Under the pieces are notes generated by a model. It made no database searches and was not told where the DNA came from. It saw only the letters and a program-made list of their open reading frames with translations. From Verrucomicrobiaceae bacterium (lineage in GTDB: Bacteria; Verrucomicrobiota; Verrucomicrobiia; Verrucomicrobiales; Verrucomicrobiaceae): 64,000 bases of DNA. Location of the stretch: positions 806,001 to 870,000 of the forward strand of contig JACKQF010000003.1 in the NCBI GenBank assembly GCA_024232965.1. The letters run 5' to 3'. This document shows, one piece after another, positions 25,328-34,476 of this stretch; position 1 is the first letter of the stretch; each line of letters starts with the position of its first letter. The translations under genes and the position numbers were made by a program.

Positions 25328-28300
25328 ATGGATGAACCAACCATGAGCCTTTGTCCCGAATGCGGTAGCGCGCTCCCACCAGACGCGCCTGCCGGACTGT
25401 GCCCGCGCTGTGTGGCGACGGCGTTCCTGGGCGATTCGTCGGGGGCGGCTGCGGGTTTTTTTGAGGAGGAAGAGCCTCTCCGCGACTCCGGCGAAAAGGT
25501 GGGGCCTTACGAGGTGTTGGAACCGATCGGTGAGGGTGGCTTTGGCATCGTGTATCGCGCTGAACAACGGTGGCCCATTCGGCGCACCGTAGCGCTGAAG
25601 TTGATCAAGCCAGGCATGGACTCGAAGGCGGTGCTGGCCCGATTTGAGGCGGAACGGCAGGCTTTGGGAATGATGGAGCACCCCAACATTGCGCGGGTGC
25701 TGGATGTGGGAATGACGCCGGAGGGTAGGCCTTACTTTGCGATGGATCTGGTGCAGGGCGAGCCTCTGACGACGGCTTGTGAGCGCCGGAATCTCGGGCT
25801 GTCGGAGCGATTGGAGTTGTTTCTGCAACTCTGCGGTGCGCTCGAACATGCCCATGCCAAGGGCGTGATTCATCGCGACATCAAGCCCTCCAACGTCTTG
25901 GTGGCGGAGCGTGAAGGTGGGCTGAAGGTGACGATCATCGACTTCGGAATCGCCAAGGCTCTTGGGGCGGAGCTGACCACTCACACGCTCTATACAAACC
26001 CACGACAACTGCTGGGCACACCGGAATACATGAGTCCAGAGCAAGCGCTGAGCGGTGGTCTGGATGTGGATACGAGGACGGATGTGTATTCGTTGGGAGC
26101 ACTGCTCTATGAGTTGCTGACGGGATCGCCACCAGTGTCCCTGAAGGCGGGCGAGCGGGCATCCATGCTCGATTGGGTGCGGGCGATTCGCGAGCAAGAG
26201 CCGGAGGCACCGTCGCGCCGACTGCGTGGAGCGACGCGGGCGGGGCAGGAAACGAGGGCACTGCGACGACGTGCGGGCGATGAGCTCGATTGGGTCGTGC
26301 TCAAGGCCTTGGCCAAAGACAGGGAGCGGCGTTACCAGACGGTGCGGGAATTGAGCGAGGACCTGCGGCGTTATCTGGCGGATGAGACAGTGCTGGCGCG
26401 ACCGCCGAGCCTTAGCTACGCGGGATGGCGCTTCTTGCGGCGGCATCGTGTGCCAGTCGTCGCCGGGTTGATTACTTTGGCGGCGATCGTGGCCGCAGCG
26501 GTGGTGAGTCTGTGGATGGCGGTCAAAGCGGAACGTGCGGCGGTGGAGGTGCGGCAGGCTTTCAGCATGGCGGATTCGGCTGCCTCGGTGGATCGGGATG
26601 CGGAATCTTATGGGAGAGTGATGGCGCGATTGTGTCGTGCGCTGCGGACCGATCCCGAAAATGATGAGGCACGACTGCGGCTGCTGACCTTGATGGCAGA
26701 AGCACCGGTGGGAGTGCTGGATGCGAGGTCGCTCATGCACTTTGATACCGTGTGGAAGGCACGTTTTTTGCCGCCGGATGACGGGCGCATTTTGACAGCC
26801 GCGTCTCGCACTGGGACATTGGCGCTGTGGCGTTGCGCCGATGGGGAAGTGAAGCGGGAACGGTCCTTTGTGCTGCCTGGGGCGCTGAATGCCTTTGATG
26901 TGTCCAGGGACGGGCGTTGGGCCTTGTCTGCAACAGCGACGAACGAGGGCAGTGTGGCACGGGTGTGGTCGCTCAATGGTGCGGAACCACGAACAAAGGA
27001 GTTTCGCGTCGTCGATGGGCCGGGCTTTGTGTCGGAGATGGTGTTTTCACCGGATGGGGAGACGCTTTATTCTGCATCCACCAAGGGCGAACTGTGTGCG
27101 TGGAAGGCAGCAACGGGTGAGTGTCAATGGGAGTGGAAGAGCTCGGTGCCACTGCGATCGGTGGCGGTTTCCAATGATGGACGTTGGGTGGCGGCGGGTC
27201 ATGAAGACAAGCATCTGAGTCTGCACGCCGCAGCTACGGGCGCGCTGGTGTGGCGGGAGGAAATGCAGCGCTTTCCGGTGACAGCGGTGGGCTTTTCCAT
27301 CGATGATCGTTATGCGCTGGCGATGGGCGGCGATACTTTTGCGACGCGAACCGAAGTGGAACTGCCAGCGGGCCAGGCGCGGACGAAGGCCCGTTACGAG
27401 CAGCACTTTCGGGTGAAGGGTTTTGCTCAGGATCCAACCGGGGAGCGTGTGGCGACAGGTGGCAGTGATGGCTGGGTGCGACTGCGACCCGCCGCTGGTG
27501 GATTCATCGATTCCATTGAGGTGGCCGGTCCGGTGCAGTCCTTGGCCTTTGATCGTTCGGGAGATTTGCTCGCCGTGGGAACGCGTGAGCCGCATCCCGG
27601 CGTGGCCTTGCTCAATGGCAGAACGGGTGTGGCGTTGCGCCATCCACTGACCTTGGCGCGAGGAGCAACGGAGATGAATTTTTCCGAGGACGGCAAGCGG
27701 ATGCTGGTGGTGTCGCAAACTTCAGACGTGCTGTGCTTTGACATTCGTCCGAGGGCGGTGAAGGCGATGGATCGGGATGTGGGACCGGGATTGGTGGATG
27801 CGGGTTTTCTCGCCGATGGTCGATCGGTGGCATGGATGCAGGATGGCCAACTGCGGCGCTGGGATGCAGAGGGGAAAGAACTGCTGCCAAGTCTCCCGAC
27901 GGGGCGCATGCTTGATTGGAAAGGTCCTGCCGCAGTGGCGCTCTGTGCCAAGCCAGACGGACAAGCGGTGGTCATGGATCTGTCCCGCGCAGTCCCGCGC
28001 TGCGAACTGAAACTGCCAGCCGCCGTCGCTCTGGCAAAGCTCAGCGTGAATGGCGAATACGCTTTGTTGGTCAGCAACGATGCGGGCGGATGGCTGGGTG
28101 TCTTTGACACGCGCGAGGGTCGCGCGAAGGCCGTGTGGAAGCTTGAGTCGGTTGCCGTGCGTGATGGAGTGGTATCGGCCAATGGAGCGCAGGTGGTGTG
28201 TGTGATGGTGGAGGGTGGGCTGCGCTTTTTTGATCTGAAGCCCGGGGGCGAAGTCACCACGCGAGAGGTGAAGACGGTGCCCGAGCCAGTGCTGACCTTG

Positions 28301-29002
28301 GCGATGAATGCCAGTGGCGATCGGGTGGTCACGGGCAGTGAAGATGCGCTGCTGCGCGTGTGGGATGTAGCGACGGCGCAGCAAGCAGCAGGCGCTGCGA
28401 GTCGGACTCCGCGTCACTGGGATCACGCGTTGCCAGGCGGGCATGAGGTGCAGTTTTCTCACGACGGTAGTCGCTTCTTTTCCTATCGATCCCGCGATCT
28501 TCGATTGTGTTGTTTTTATGCGGCAGACGGTGGCGTGTGCGGGCCACAGATGCCGCATCTCCAGCCGGTGACGCAGGTGGCGGTGTCGCCGGATGATCGC
28601 CTGCTGGTGGCGGCGGATGCCAATGGGGCGGTGGCGCTCTGGCATCTGGGGCGGCAGTTGCAAATTTCGTCGCCTTGGCAGCAACCCGCGCCTGTGGTGG
28701 CGCTGGACTTCAGTGCTAGAGGAGATCGAGTGCTCGTCGCATTGCAAGACGGTCGGGTGCGGGTCTTGCCAGTGCCGCCTCTGGATGGGCCGCCTTTGCC
28801 AGAGAGTTTCCTCCGATTCGCAGAAGGCTTTGGCTTGTGGCGACTTACAGCGGAGGGTTCCTCGCAGATGATTGGCTACGATGTTTACGAAAAGGCGCGC
28901 CAGGAAGTGCTCGCCCTGCCCGATGAACCGGGGAATCGGCAGCGGGCATGGATCAAGTGGTTGGCCAGTGATCCTGAAGAGCGCGGACCGTGGCCCGAGT
29001 GA
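25328..29002 (+). CDS. Zinc-ribbon Ser/Thr protein kinase with WD40-like C-terminal propellers
   Basis: The 1224-residue protein reads, in order: a zinc ribbon CPECG...CPRC (about 9-28), a Hanks-type kinase domain (about 61-350) with GEGGFGIV, the ATP lysine near 91, HRDIKPSN near 181 and DFGIAK near 203, one transmembrane helix (about 374-398), then roughly 800 residues of WD40-like repeats (VAVSNDGRWVAAGHEDK, VVTGSEDALLRVWDVATA and similar). The propellers would face the periplasm, as a sensor. Start: ATG 25328, with GTG at 25325 and a later ATG at 25343 as alternatives. It follows the sigma gene by 45 bases and should phosphorylate regulators, probably including that sigma factor. Confidence 0.9.
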   Translation: MDEPTMSLCPECGSALPPDAPAGLCPRCVATAFLGDSSGAAAGFFEEEEPLRDSGEKVGPYEVLEPIGEGGFGIVYRAEQRWPIRRTVALKLIKPGMDSKAVLARFEAERQALGMMEHPNIARVLDVGMTPEGRPYFAMDLVQGEPLTTACERRNLGLSERLELFLQLCGALEHAHAKGVIHRDIKPSNVLVAEREGGLKVTIIDFGIAKALGAELTTHTLYTNPRQLLGTPEYMSPEQALSGGLDVDTRTDVYSLGALLYELLTGSPPVSLKAGERASMLDWVRAIREQEPEAPSRRLRGATRAGQETRALRRRAGDELDWVVLKALAKDRERRYQTVRELSEDLRRYLADETVLARPPSLSYAGWRFLRRHRVPVVAGLITLAAIVAAAVVSLWMAVKAERAAVEVRQAFSMADSAASVDRDAESYGRVMARLCRALRTDPENDEARLRLLTLMAEAPVGVLDARSLMHFDTVWKARFLPPDDGRILTAASRTGTLALWRCADGEVKRERSFVLPGALNAFDVSRDGRWALSATATNEGSVARVWSLNGAEPRTKEFRVVDGPGFVSEMVFSPDGETLYSASTKGELCAWKAATGECQWEWKSSVPLRSVAVSNDGRWVAAGHEDKHLSLHAAATGALVWREEMQRFPVTAVGFSIDDRYALAMGGDTFATRTEVELPAGQARTKARYEQHFRVKGFAQDPTGERVATGGSDGWVRLRPAAGGFIDSIEVAGPVQSLAFDRSGDLLAVGTREPHPGVALLNGRTGVALRHPLTLARGATEMNFSEDGKRMLVVSQTSDVLCFDIRPRAVKAMDRDVGPGLVDAGFLADGRSVAWMQDGQLRRWDAEGKELLPSLPTGRMLDWKGPAAVALCAKPDGQAVVMDLSRAVPRCELKLPAAVALAKLSVNGEYALLVSNDAGGWLGVFDTREGRAKAVWKLESVAVRDGVVSANGAQVVCVMVEGGLRFFDLKPGGEVTTREVKTVPEPVLTLAMNASGDRVVTGSEDALLRVWDVATAQQAAGAASRTPRHWDHALPGGHEVQFSHDGSRFFSYRSRDLRLCCFYAADGGVCGPQMPHLQPVTQVAVSPDDRLLVAADANGAVALWHLGRQLQISSPWQQPAPVVALDFSARGDRVLVALQDGRVRVLPVPPLDGPPLPESFLRFAEGFGLWRLTAEGSSQMIGYDVYEKARQEVLALPDEPGNRQRAWIKWLASDPEERGPWPE

Positions 29003-29036
29003 CAAAATCGTCGCAGTGAGTTTTGTGCACGGAATG

Positions 29037-29063
29037 TGTAACGCTTCCTGCTTCACAGGGTGA
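29037..29063 (+). promoter_or_regulatory. Candidate ECF promoter upstream of the first FG-GAP-like gene
   Basis: TGTAACG (29037-29043), 14 bases, GGGTGA (29058-29063), then 15 bases to ATG 29079. Both words and both distances match the element before the kinase gene exactly, as does the GTGATG at the start itself. Confidence 0.55.
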
Positions 29064-29078
29064 CTCCTTGTTGAAGTG

Positions 29079-31772
29079 ATGAAGCATTCCCCCCTTTCCC
29101 CACGATTTGTTGCCCTGCTGTGTGCCTTACCTCTGCTGATCGAATACCCCGTTCCGGCGTTGGCCCTGGAACCGCAATTGCGAAAGCATGAGTCGCCCTT
29201 TTCCGTGGTCAATTCATCCTATGGAAAGTCCGTCGCAATGTCGGACCAGCACCTCTTGGTTGGTCATCCCAGCCCGCCGAACGGTAGTTTTCGTGGCAAT
29301 CGTGTGGACGTCATCCTGCGTCGCACCGGGCGCATCGTGCGGACGCTCTTGCCACCTGCGGGACTCGAAGATTCGGGCTTTGGATATTCCGTCGCCATTT
29401 CCGGCCAAACGGCGGTCGTGGGAGCGTGGCAGGCGGAAGCGACTGGCCAGGCCTTTGTCTATGATCTGCGCACTGGACGGCGGCTCCTTACCTTGGCACC
29501 AGCGGGGGCATCGGGCGCGTTTTCATTCGGCACCTCGGTGGCCATCGATGGGGATCTGATCGTGGTGGGTGCACCCGCAGGTCATCATGTGCCAGCCGTT
29601 GAGCTGGGGTTCACGTATGTCTTCAGCGCGAAGACGGGCGAGCAGCTCTTCCGCCTGCAAGCCTTGGATGCTGCCGCACAGCAGTGGTTCGGCGCTTCAG
29701 TGGCGGTGGCTGGGCAGATCATTGCCATCGGTGCCTATGGTGATACCGCGGACCGCGGGGCCGCTTATCTTTTTGACGCCCGCACCGGAACGCAGATGCG
29801 CAGGATCATCGCTGGTGATGGCCAGGCTGGAGATCGCTTTGGAAGCTGCGTCGATCTGAGCGGCGGGCGACTGCTCGTCGGCGCGCCTCTTGGTAGTGCG
29901 CCCGCTGTGGCAGACTGTGGGACGGCCTATCTTTTCGATGTGGCTACGGGAAATCTTCAGCGCGAGATCTTTGCGACCAATGCTGTCCCGAATGGCGGGT
30001 TTGGAACGGCCGTGGCCTTGGACGGTAACCTCGCTTGGATCGGTGCCCCTTATGTCGACGGTGCTTTTGCCTCCATTGGACGTGGGCATTTGTTCGATGC
30101 CCGAACGGCTCAGGAGCTGCTGGAGTGGGTCTCCCCGGATGCTCAGGCCTTGGCGGAAGTCGGCCATGCGGTGGCGATGAGTGGGAGCGGCTTGGCGATT
30201 CAAGCTGCGGGCAACGGTGTCAATCCGGCGGTGTATGAATGGTCCAATGTGGCGCGGGTCTTGCCAATGCGAACCGTGGCACGCAAAGGCGATTTTGCGC
30301 CAGGGGCACCAGCGGCATCGTTCGCCTTGTTCGATCATGCTGGGATCAACAACGATGGCAAAGTGGTAATTGGGGCACGGCTCGCGGGTGCCGGTGCGGC
30401 AGGTGGCAAGAACGTGGGTGTGTGGAACAACCTGACCGGATCCCTGCTACTGAGTCGGCGGACCAAGGATCAAGATGCCACACGGGTGCCACCGGGCACG
30501 ATCTCCAGGATCATGGGTGCACCTCTCATGCTCAATGGCACCGCAGTGATGCTGGATGCCATGCTCACCGGGCCGGGTCTCAATAGCTCAAACAATCGTT
30601 CCCTGTATTTGAATGACGCGTTCGGTTTGACGGCTCGATACTCAACGGGGGTGCCGGTTGCGGCCCTGAACGGTGCCTGTATCTCCAAATGGACAGACGT
30701 CGTGCAAGCCATCAGTGGCCAAGGCCTGCACGCCATGGTGGTGAGTTTGAAACAAGGTGTGGCCAACGTCACGGCAGACACCGACAGTGGCCTGCTGGTG
30801 GCCGATAAGACGAACACTTTCGATCAGGAGGTCGAGGGAAAGTCGGCGGCGGACGGTGCGATGCTCGGGCAGTTTACGGGTCGGATCGCGCAATCGACGT
30901 TTGCCGTGACCTTTACCTCGTTCCTCCAGACGGAGCCTTCGTCCAACATGGCGCTGTTGAAGCTGATTCCGGGACTCAATCCGACGAAGTTGATGCGCCG
31001 CAGCGATGAGATTGTTGAAACCCCGGGCCTCAAGCCAGTGGTCAATACTTTGCTGGGGGAGACTGTGGCGGAAGATACGGATGTGCTGTGGCGGGCGAGT
31101 TTGCGGACCGGATCTCAGGAGGTGACCACAGCCAACAATGAGGGACTGTGGAGTGATCGGTTTGATGCGCAAAAATTGGTCGTGCGGAAGGGCGATCCTC
31201 TTCCAGGGGCGCTGGGAGCGACGCTGACGTTTGATCGTTTCCTGAAGTTCTGGGCCATCAACAACAATCGCGTGATGTTCCTCGCCAAGCTCAAGGGCAG
31301 GGGAGTCAATGCCAGCAACGACTGCGCCCTGTTTGTTTCGCAAGGGGATGAATCGATGATGCTGCTGGTGCGCGAAGGTGATGCCGCCCCTGAGGGAGGT
31401 GGAGCGACCATTGGTGTGATCCAGCGCATTGAGGTCGATACCGTCCAGGGCCGTTACGCGGTGCTGTGTTCGTTGGCGAAGTGTGCGTCCAGCAGCAATC
31501 AGGCGCTCTATCTCGGGCGTATCAACAGTGGCAATACGACCACCCAGAGCGCTAGTCGGTTGCCCTTCCTCGGCCTCCGCAAGGGCAGCCTGTATCAAGG
31601 TTCTCTTGGCAGCACCACTACTCTTCGCAGCATGAGCCTACCCGCCACCAGCAACGATGCTACTGGCGCAGGGAGCAAAGGTTACAGCCGCGCCATCAAT
31701 GCGTCGGGCGAGCTCGTGCTGCCCATTCTCTTCAACAACAACGCGCTTCAGATCATGCGCGGCAGCCCATAA
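29079..31772 (+). CDS. Large exported FG-GAP/beta-propeller-like protein
   Basis: The 897-residue product has a signal peptide (about 1-29) and about seven N-terminal repeats of the type FGxSVAxxGxxxxVGAP (for example FGTSVAIDGDLIVVGAP, RFGSCVDLSGGRLLVGAP), which resemble FG-GAP/integrin-alpha propeller blades. The second half holds a different repeat, NNDGKVVIGARLAGAGAAGG...VGVW and NNRVMFLAKLKGRGVNASND, which looks like DUF7453-type repeats of PVC exported proteins. Start: ATG 29079, with GTG 29076 adjacent. It is followed at 34 bases by a paralog of the same build. Surface adhesion or a matrix role is guesswork. Confidence 0.75.
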   Translation: MKHSPLSPRFVALLCALPLLIEYPVPALALEPQLRKHESPFSVVNSSYGKSVAMSDQHLLVGHPSPPNGSFRGNRVDVILRRTGRIVRTLLPPAGLEDSGFGYSVAISGQTAVVGAWQAEATGQAFVYDLRTGRRLLTLAPAGASGAFSFGTSVAIDGDLIVVGAPAGHHVPAVELGFTYVFSAKTGEQLFRLQALDAAAQQWFGASVAVAGQIIAIGAYGDTADRGAAYLFDARTGTQMRRIIAGDGQAGDRFGSCVDLSGGRLLVGAPLGSAPAVADCGTAYLFDVATGNLQREIFATNAVPNGGFGTAVALDGNLAWIGAPYVDGAFASIGRGHLFDARTAQELLEWVSPDAQALAEVGHAVAMSGSGLAIQAAGNGVNPAVYEWSNVARVLPMRTVARKGDFAPGAPAASFALFDHAGINNDGKVVIGARLAGAGAAGGKNVGVWNNLTGSLLLSRRTKDQDATRVPPGTISRIMGAPLMLNGTAVMLDAMLTGPGLNSSNNRSLYLNDAFGLTARYSTGVPVAALNGACISKWTDVVQAISGQGLHAMVVSLKQGVANVTADTDSGLLVADKTNTFDQEVEGKSAADGAMLGQFTGRIAQSTFAVTFTSFLQTEPSSNMALLKLIPGLNPTKLMRRSDEIVETPGLKPVVNTLLGETVAEDTDVLWRASLRTGSQEVTTANNEGLWSDRFDAQKLVVRKGDPLPGALGATLTFDRFLKFWAINNNRVMFLAKLKGRGVNASNDCALFVSQGDESMMLLVREGDAAPEGGGATIGVIQRIEVDTVQGRYAVLCSLAKCASSSNQALYLGRINSGNTTTQSASRLPFLGLRKGSLYQGSLGSTTTLRSMSLPATSNDATGAGSKGYSRAINASGELVLPILFNNNALQIMRGSP

Positions 31773-31806
31773 GTCACCGACTCGCAGCCTCAAACCCAAC
31801 ACGGTC

Positions 31807-34446
31807 ATGAAACTTCTCTTTCGCTTTTATATCGTCGCCAGCTTACTCGCCATCTCAGTTCCTTGTTTGGCGCTGAATCCTGAGGTCGTCAAACTCACAC
31901 CGCCCACGCGGCTGACTTCCAGTGTGGGGTTCTACGGATACGCGATGGCGGGTTCGGAAAAATACCTCGTCGTGGGGGAGACGCTTCAGGGTCATGTGGC
32001 CGCCTTCAGCGGTGCGGTGCATGTGTATGATGCGCGCACACTTCGTTTGTTGCGAACGCTCAAGGCACCAACGCCAGAGACCAATGCAGAGTTTGGTGCC
32101 GCCCTAGCCCTGTTCGGAGATCGCCTTCTGGTTGGGGCGCCAGGGGCCAGTTTTGGCAAGGGTGCGGTCTATCACTTTGATCTGCGCAAAGGACGACTCA
32201 TCAACACCCTCGGGCTCGAGACGCCTGTCGCGGGAGATCGCTATGGCAGCGCGGTCGTCATCGCAGACAACGTGGTGGCCATCGGTGCCCCAGGTCACTC
32301 CAGCAACCGTGGTGCGGTGCAGTTTCTCTTGATGGACGCGGCCGGAACGATCGGCGATGGCCTCACCCAGATTCCTGGCGACACCTTGGCGGGGGATCGT
32401 TTTGGGTCCAGTCTTGCCACCAATGGTTCGCTTATCGTGGCAGGGGCACCCGATCACAATGGTGCCCGCGGTGCTGTGTATGCCTACGATGCCAAAAACG
32501 CGGCCTTCGTGATCAAGTTCTCGGCCAGTGCCCCTGCGGTGAATGAACTCTTCGGCAGCAGCGTCGCCCTGCGCGGTCAGCGGCTCTTGGTCGGTGCGCC
32601 GGGGGCCAACAGTGGACGTGGCCGTGTCGAGTGGCGGGATGTCGTCACCCAGGTGACACTGGGCACGGCCACCGTTTCAGGTCTGCCTCTCGACGCGTCC
32701 TTTGGTGGCAGCGTGGCTTTGTTAGACGGCACAGCAGTGGTCGGTGCCTCGCGCAATGAGCGCTGCTACTTGGTCGATCTATTTACGGGCGACGTGTGGG
32801 ACGAACTCGTCGCTGCGGATTCGCAGAGCAATGATCGCGCTGGCTTTGCGGTGGCGGTGGCAGGCAGTGTGGTGGCTGTGGGTGCGATTCGCGAGGACGA
32901 TGTGGGACCCGATGCTGGCGCGGTGTATGTGTATCGCAATGTGGCGGATCGATTGGGTGCGACCTCCGTCACGGGGCGCAATCACTTTGTCCCAGGAGTG
33001 TCGGGGGCCAAGTTCTCGCGCTTCACCGACATGGCCATCAGTGTTGGCAATGACTTGGCGTTCAAGGCTTCCATCACCGGTAGCACCGTGGGCGATGGCG
33101 TGTGGACGCGCTTCAATACGGACCAGACCTTGCGGAGATCCTGGCGTCGAGGTGAGTCGCGCACGGACCTGCTCGGCAATCCGATCTCCAACTCCAGCAC
33201 GGGATTGATCTTCAACCAACCGTCTTTCTCCGTGTGGAGCGGTCCGCTGCGTGGCGCAGGAGTGACGCGGCTCAACAATCGAGCGTTGATGATTCATCGC
33301 ACTGGAGCGACTTCATCGAGTCCGCTGCTGCGCATCGGGGAGACTCAACCGGCCTTGGGCGGTGCCACCTTGAAGAACTTCAGTGACTATGCCCAGACCC
33401 ACAACGTGGCTTTCCATGAAGTGGCGGTGAACTATCAACTGACTCCGGGTGGTGCCATCACCACCGCGAATGATACCGGTGTCGTCGTGCTGAATGAAGT
33501 GGGCGGCACGATCGACAGCACCACCATGAGAGAAGGCGGTGCGGGTCCCGATGGACGGATCTATGGCCAATTCCTCCCGCAGGTAGGTTACGGTCGCACC
33601 TCCGTGTATTTCATTGCCTACAGCCTTCGCTTGGGGGTCATCGCGCAGACGGCCATGCTGCAGACGCCTGCGGGTGGTAACTTGCTGGCCTTTGAAACGG
33701 GCGATGCCGCACCCGGCGTGCTGGATCGCGGTGCGCGGACCTTGCTGGGCGTCACGGCCGGGCGGCCCATCGTCGAGGGCATCGTGCGCGCCACGCTCAC
33801 TCCCACGCGAGATCGCACCCAACCAACGGAAGGTATCTGGAGCACTGAGGTCGGTGGCGCGGTAGCGCTGAATCGAACACAGGTGCCGACGCTGGCAACG
33901 GATGTGAAATGGAATCGCTTCCTCGGCTTCTTTCCCGCTTCTGAAAATGGCATCATCCTTCATGCCACGGTCTCTGGACCGGGTATCAACTCACGCAACG
34001 ATGGCGTCGTCATGCTTCGCCAGAGCAATGGCACTTGGGTCAAGCTCATGCAGGAGGGCGACTCCGCAGGCGATGCCTCGGGCGCTCGCATCGGCGTGAT
34101 TCGCCGCGTCGAGGTCCATCCAGAAGACGGAAGTTACGCCATCCTCGCATCGCTCACAGGATCGGCGGCGAGCAATCTCGGTTGGTTCAAAGGCTGGGCG
34201 ATCGCGGGTGATGCGACCACACTGAAACCCTTGCGCAGGCCCACACTGACATTGCGAAAAGGCAGCCTCGTGCAAGGCAGCACCGGCGGTGTGACGACCA
34301 TCAAGAGCTTCCTCCAACCGCTCGCGGTCTTGCCAGGAGGCGCGGGCGGCACGGGTCATGCGCAGACCGTCGCTCCCGGTGGCAACCAGGTCATGGCGAT
34401 CGAGTTCGCCAATCGTGCGGTGGAGATGTTCACCGGCAAGTTTTGA
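31807..34446 (+). CDS. Second exported FG-GAP/beta-propeller-like protein, tandem paralog
   Basis: The 879-residue protein repeats the plan of its neighbour: signal peptide (1-22, ending CLA), N-terminal propeller repeats (FGAALALFGDRLLVGAP, RFGSSLATNGSLIVAGAP, FGSSVALRGQRLLVGAP) and a second half with NxxGxAFxAxL-type repeats (NDLAFKASITGSTVGDGVW, ENGIILHATVSGPGINSRND). Both proteins end in a similar block with LRKGSLxQGSxGxxTTxxS. The frame is open upstream to 31657 but the signal peptide fixes ATG 31807. The pair arose by duplication; they differ enough that the event is not recent. Confidence 0.75.
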   Translation: MKLLFRFYIVASLLAISVPCLALNPEVVKLTPPTRLTSSVGFYGYAMAGSEKYLVVGETLQGHVAAFSGAVHVYDARTLRLLRTLKAPTPETNAEFGAALALFGDRLLVGAPGASFGKGAVYHFDLRKGRLINTLGLETPVAGDRYGSAVVIADNVVAIGAPGHSSNRGAVQFLLMDAAGTIGDGLTQIPGDTLAGDRFGSSLATNGSLIVAGAPDHNGARGAVYAYDAKNAAFVIKFSASAPAVNELFGSSVALRGQRLLVGAPGANSGRGRVEWRDVVTQVTLGTATVSGLPLDASFGGSVALLDGTAVVGASRNERCYLVDLFTGDVWDELVAADSQSNDRAGFAVAVAGSVVAVGAIREDDVGPDAGAVYVYRNVADRLGATSVTGRNHFVPGVSGAKFSRFTDMAISVGNDLAFKASITGSTVGDGVWTRFNTDQTLRRSWRRGESRTDLLGNPISNSSTGLIFNQPSFSVWSGPLRGAGVTRLNNRALMIHRTGATSSSPLLRIGETQPALGGATLKNFSDYAQTHNVAFHEVAVNYQLTPGGAITTANDTGVVVLNEVGGTIDSTTMREGGAGPDGRIYGQFLPQVGYGRTSVYFIAYSLRLGVIAQTAMLQTPAGGNLLAFETGDAAPGVLDRGARTLLGVTAGRPIVEGIVRATLTPTRDRTQPTEGIWSTEVGGAVALNRTQVPTLATDVKWNRFLGFFPASENGIILHATVSGPGINSRNDGVVMLRQSNGTWVKLMQEGDSAGDASGARIGVIRRVEVHPEDGSYAILASLTGSAASNLGWFKGWAIAGDATTLKPLRRPTLTLRKGSLVQGSTGGVTTIKSFLQPLAVLPGGAGGTGHAQTVAPGGNQVMAIEFANRAVEMFTGKF

Positions 34447-34476
34447 GATCCTCCGAGTGTCGATTTTTCCTCCGAA

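Noticed and set aside
24572..26740. A 722-codon open frame on the minus strand
   Set aside because: It lies antisense to the sigma factor and kinase genes, which have clear motifs, and has His/Gln/Arg-rich sequence typical of antisense frames in GC-rich DNA.
27722..29212. A 496-codon open frame on the minus strand
   Set aside because: It is antisense to the kinase's propeller region; composition is shadow-like.
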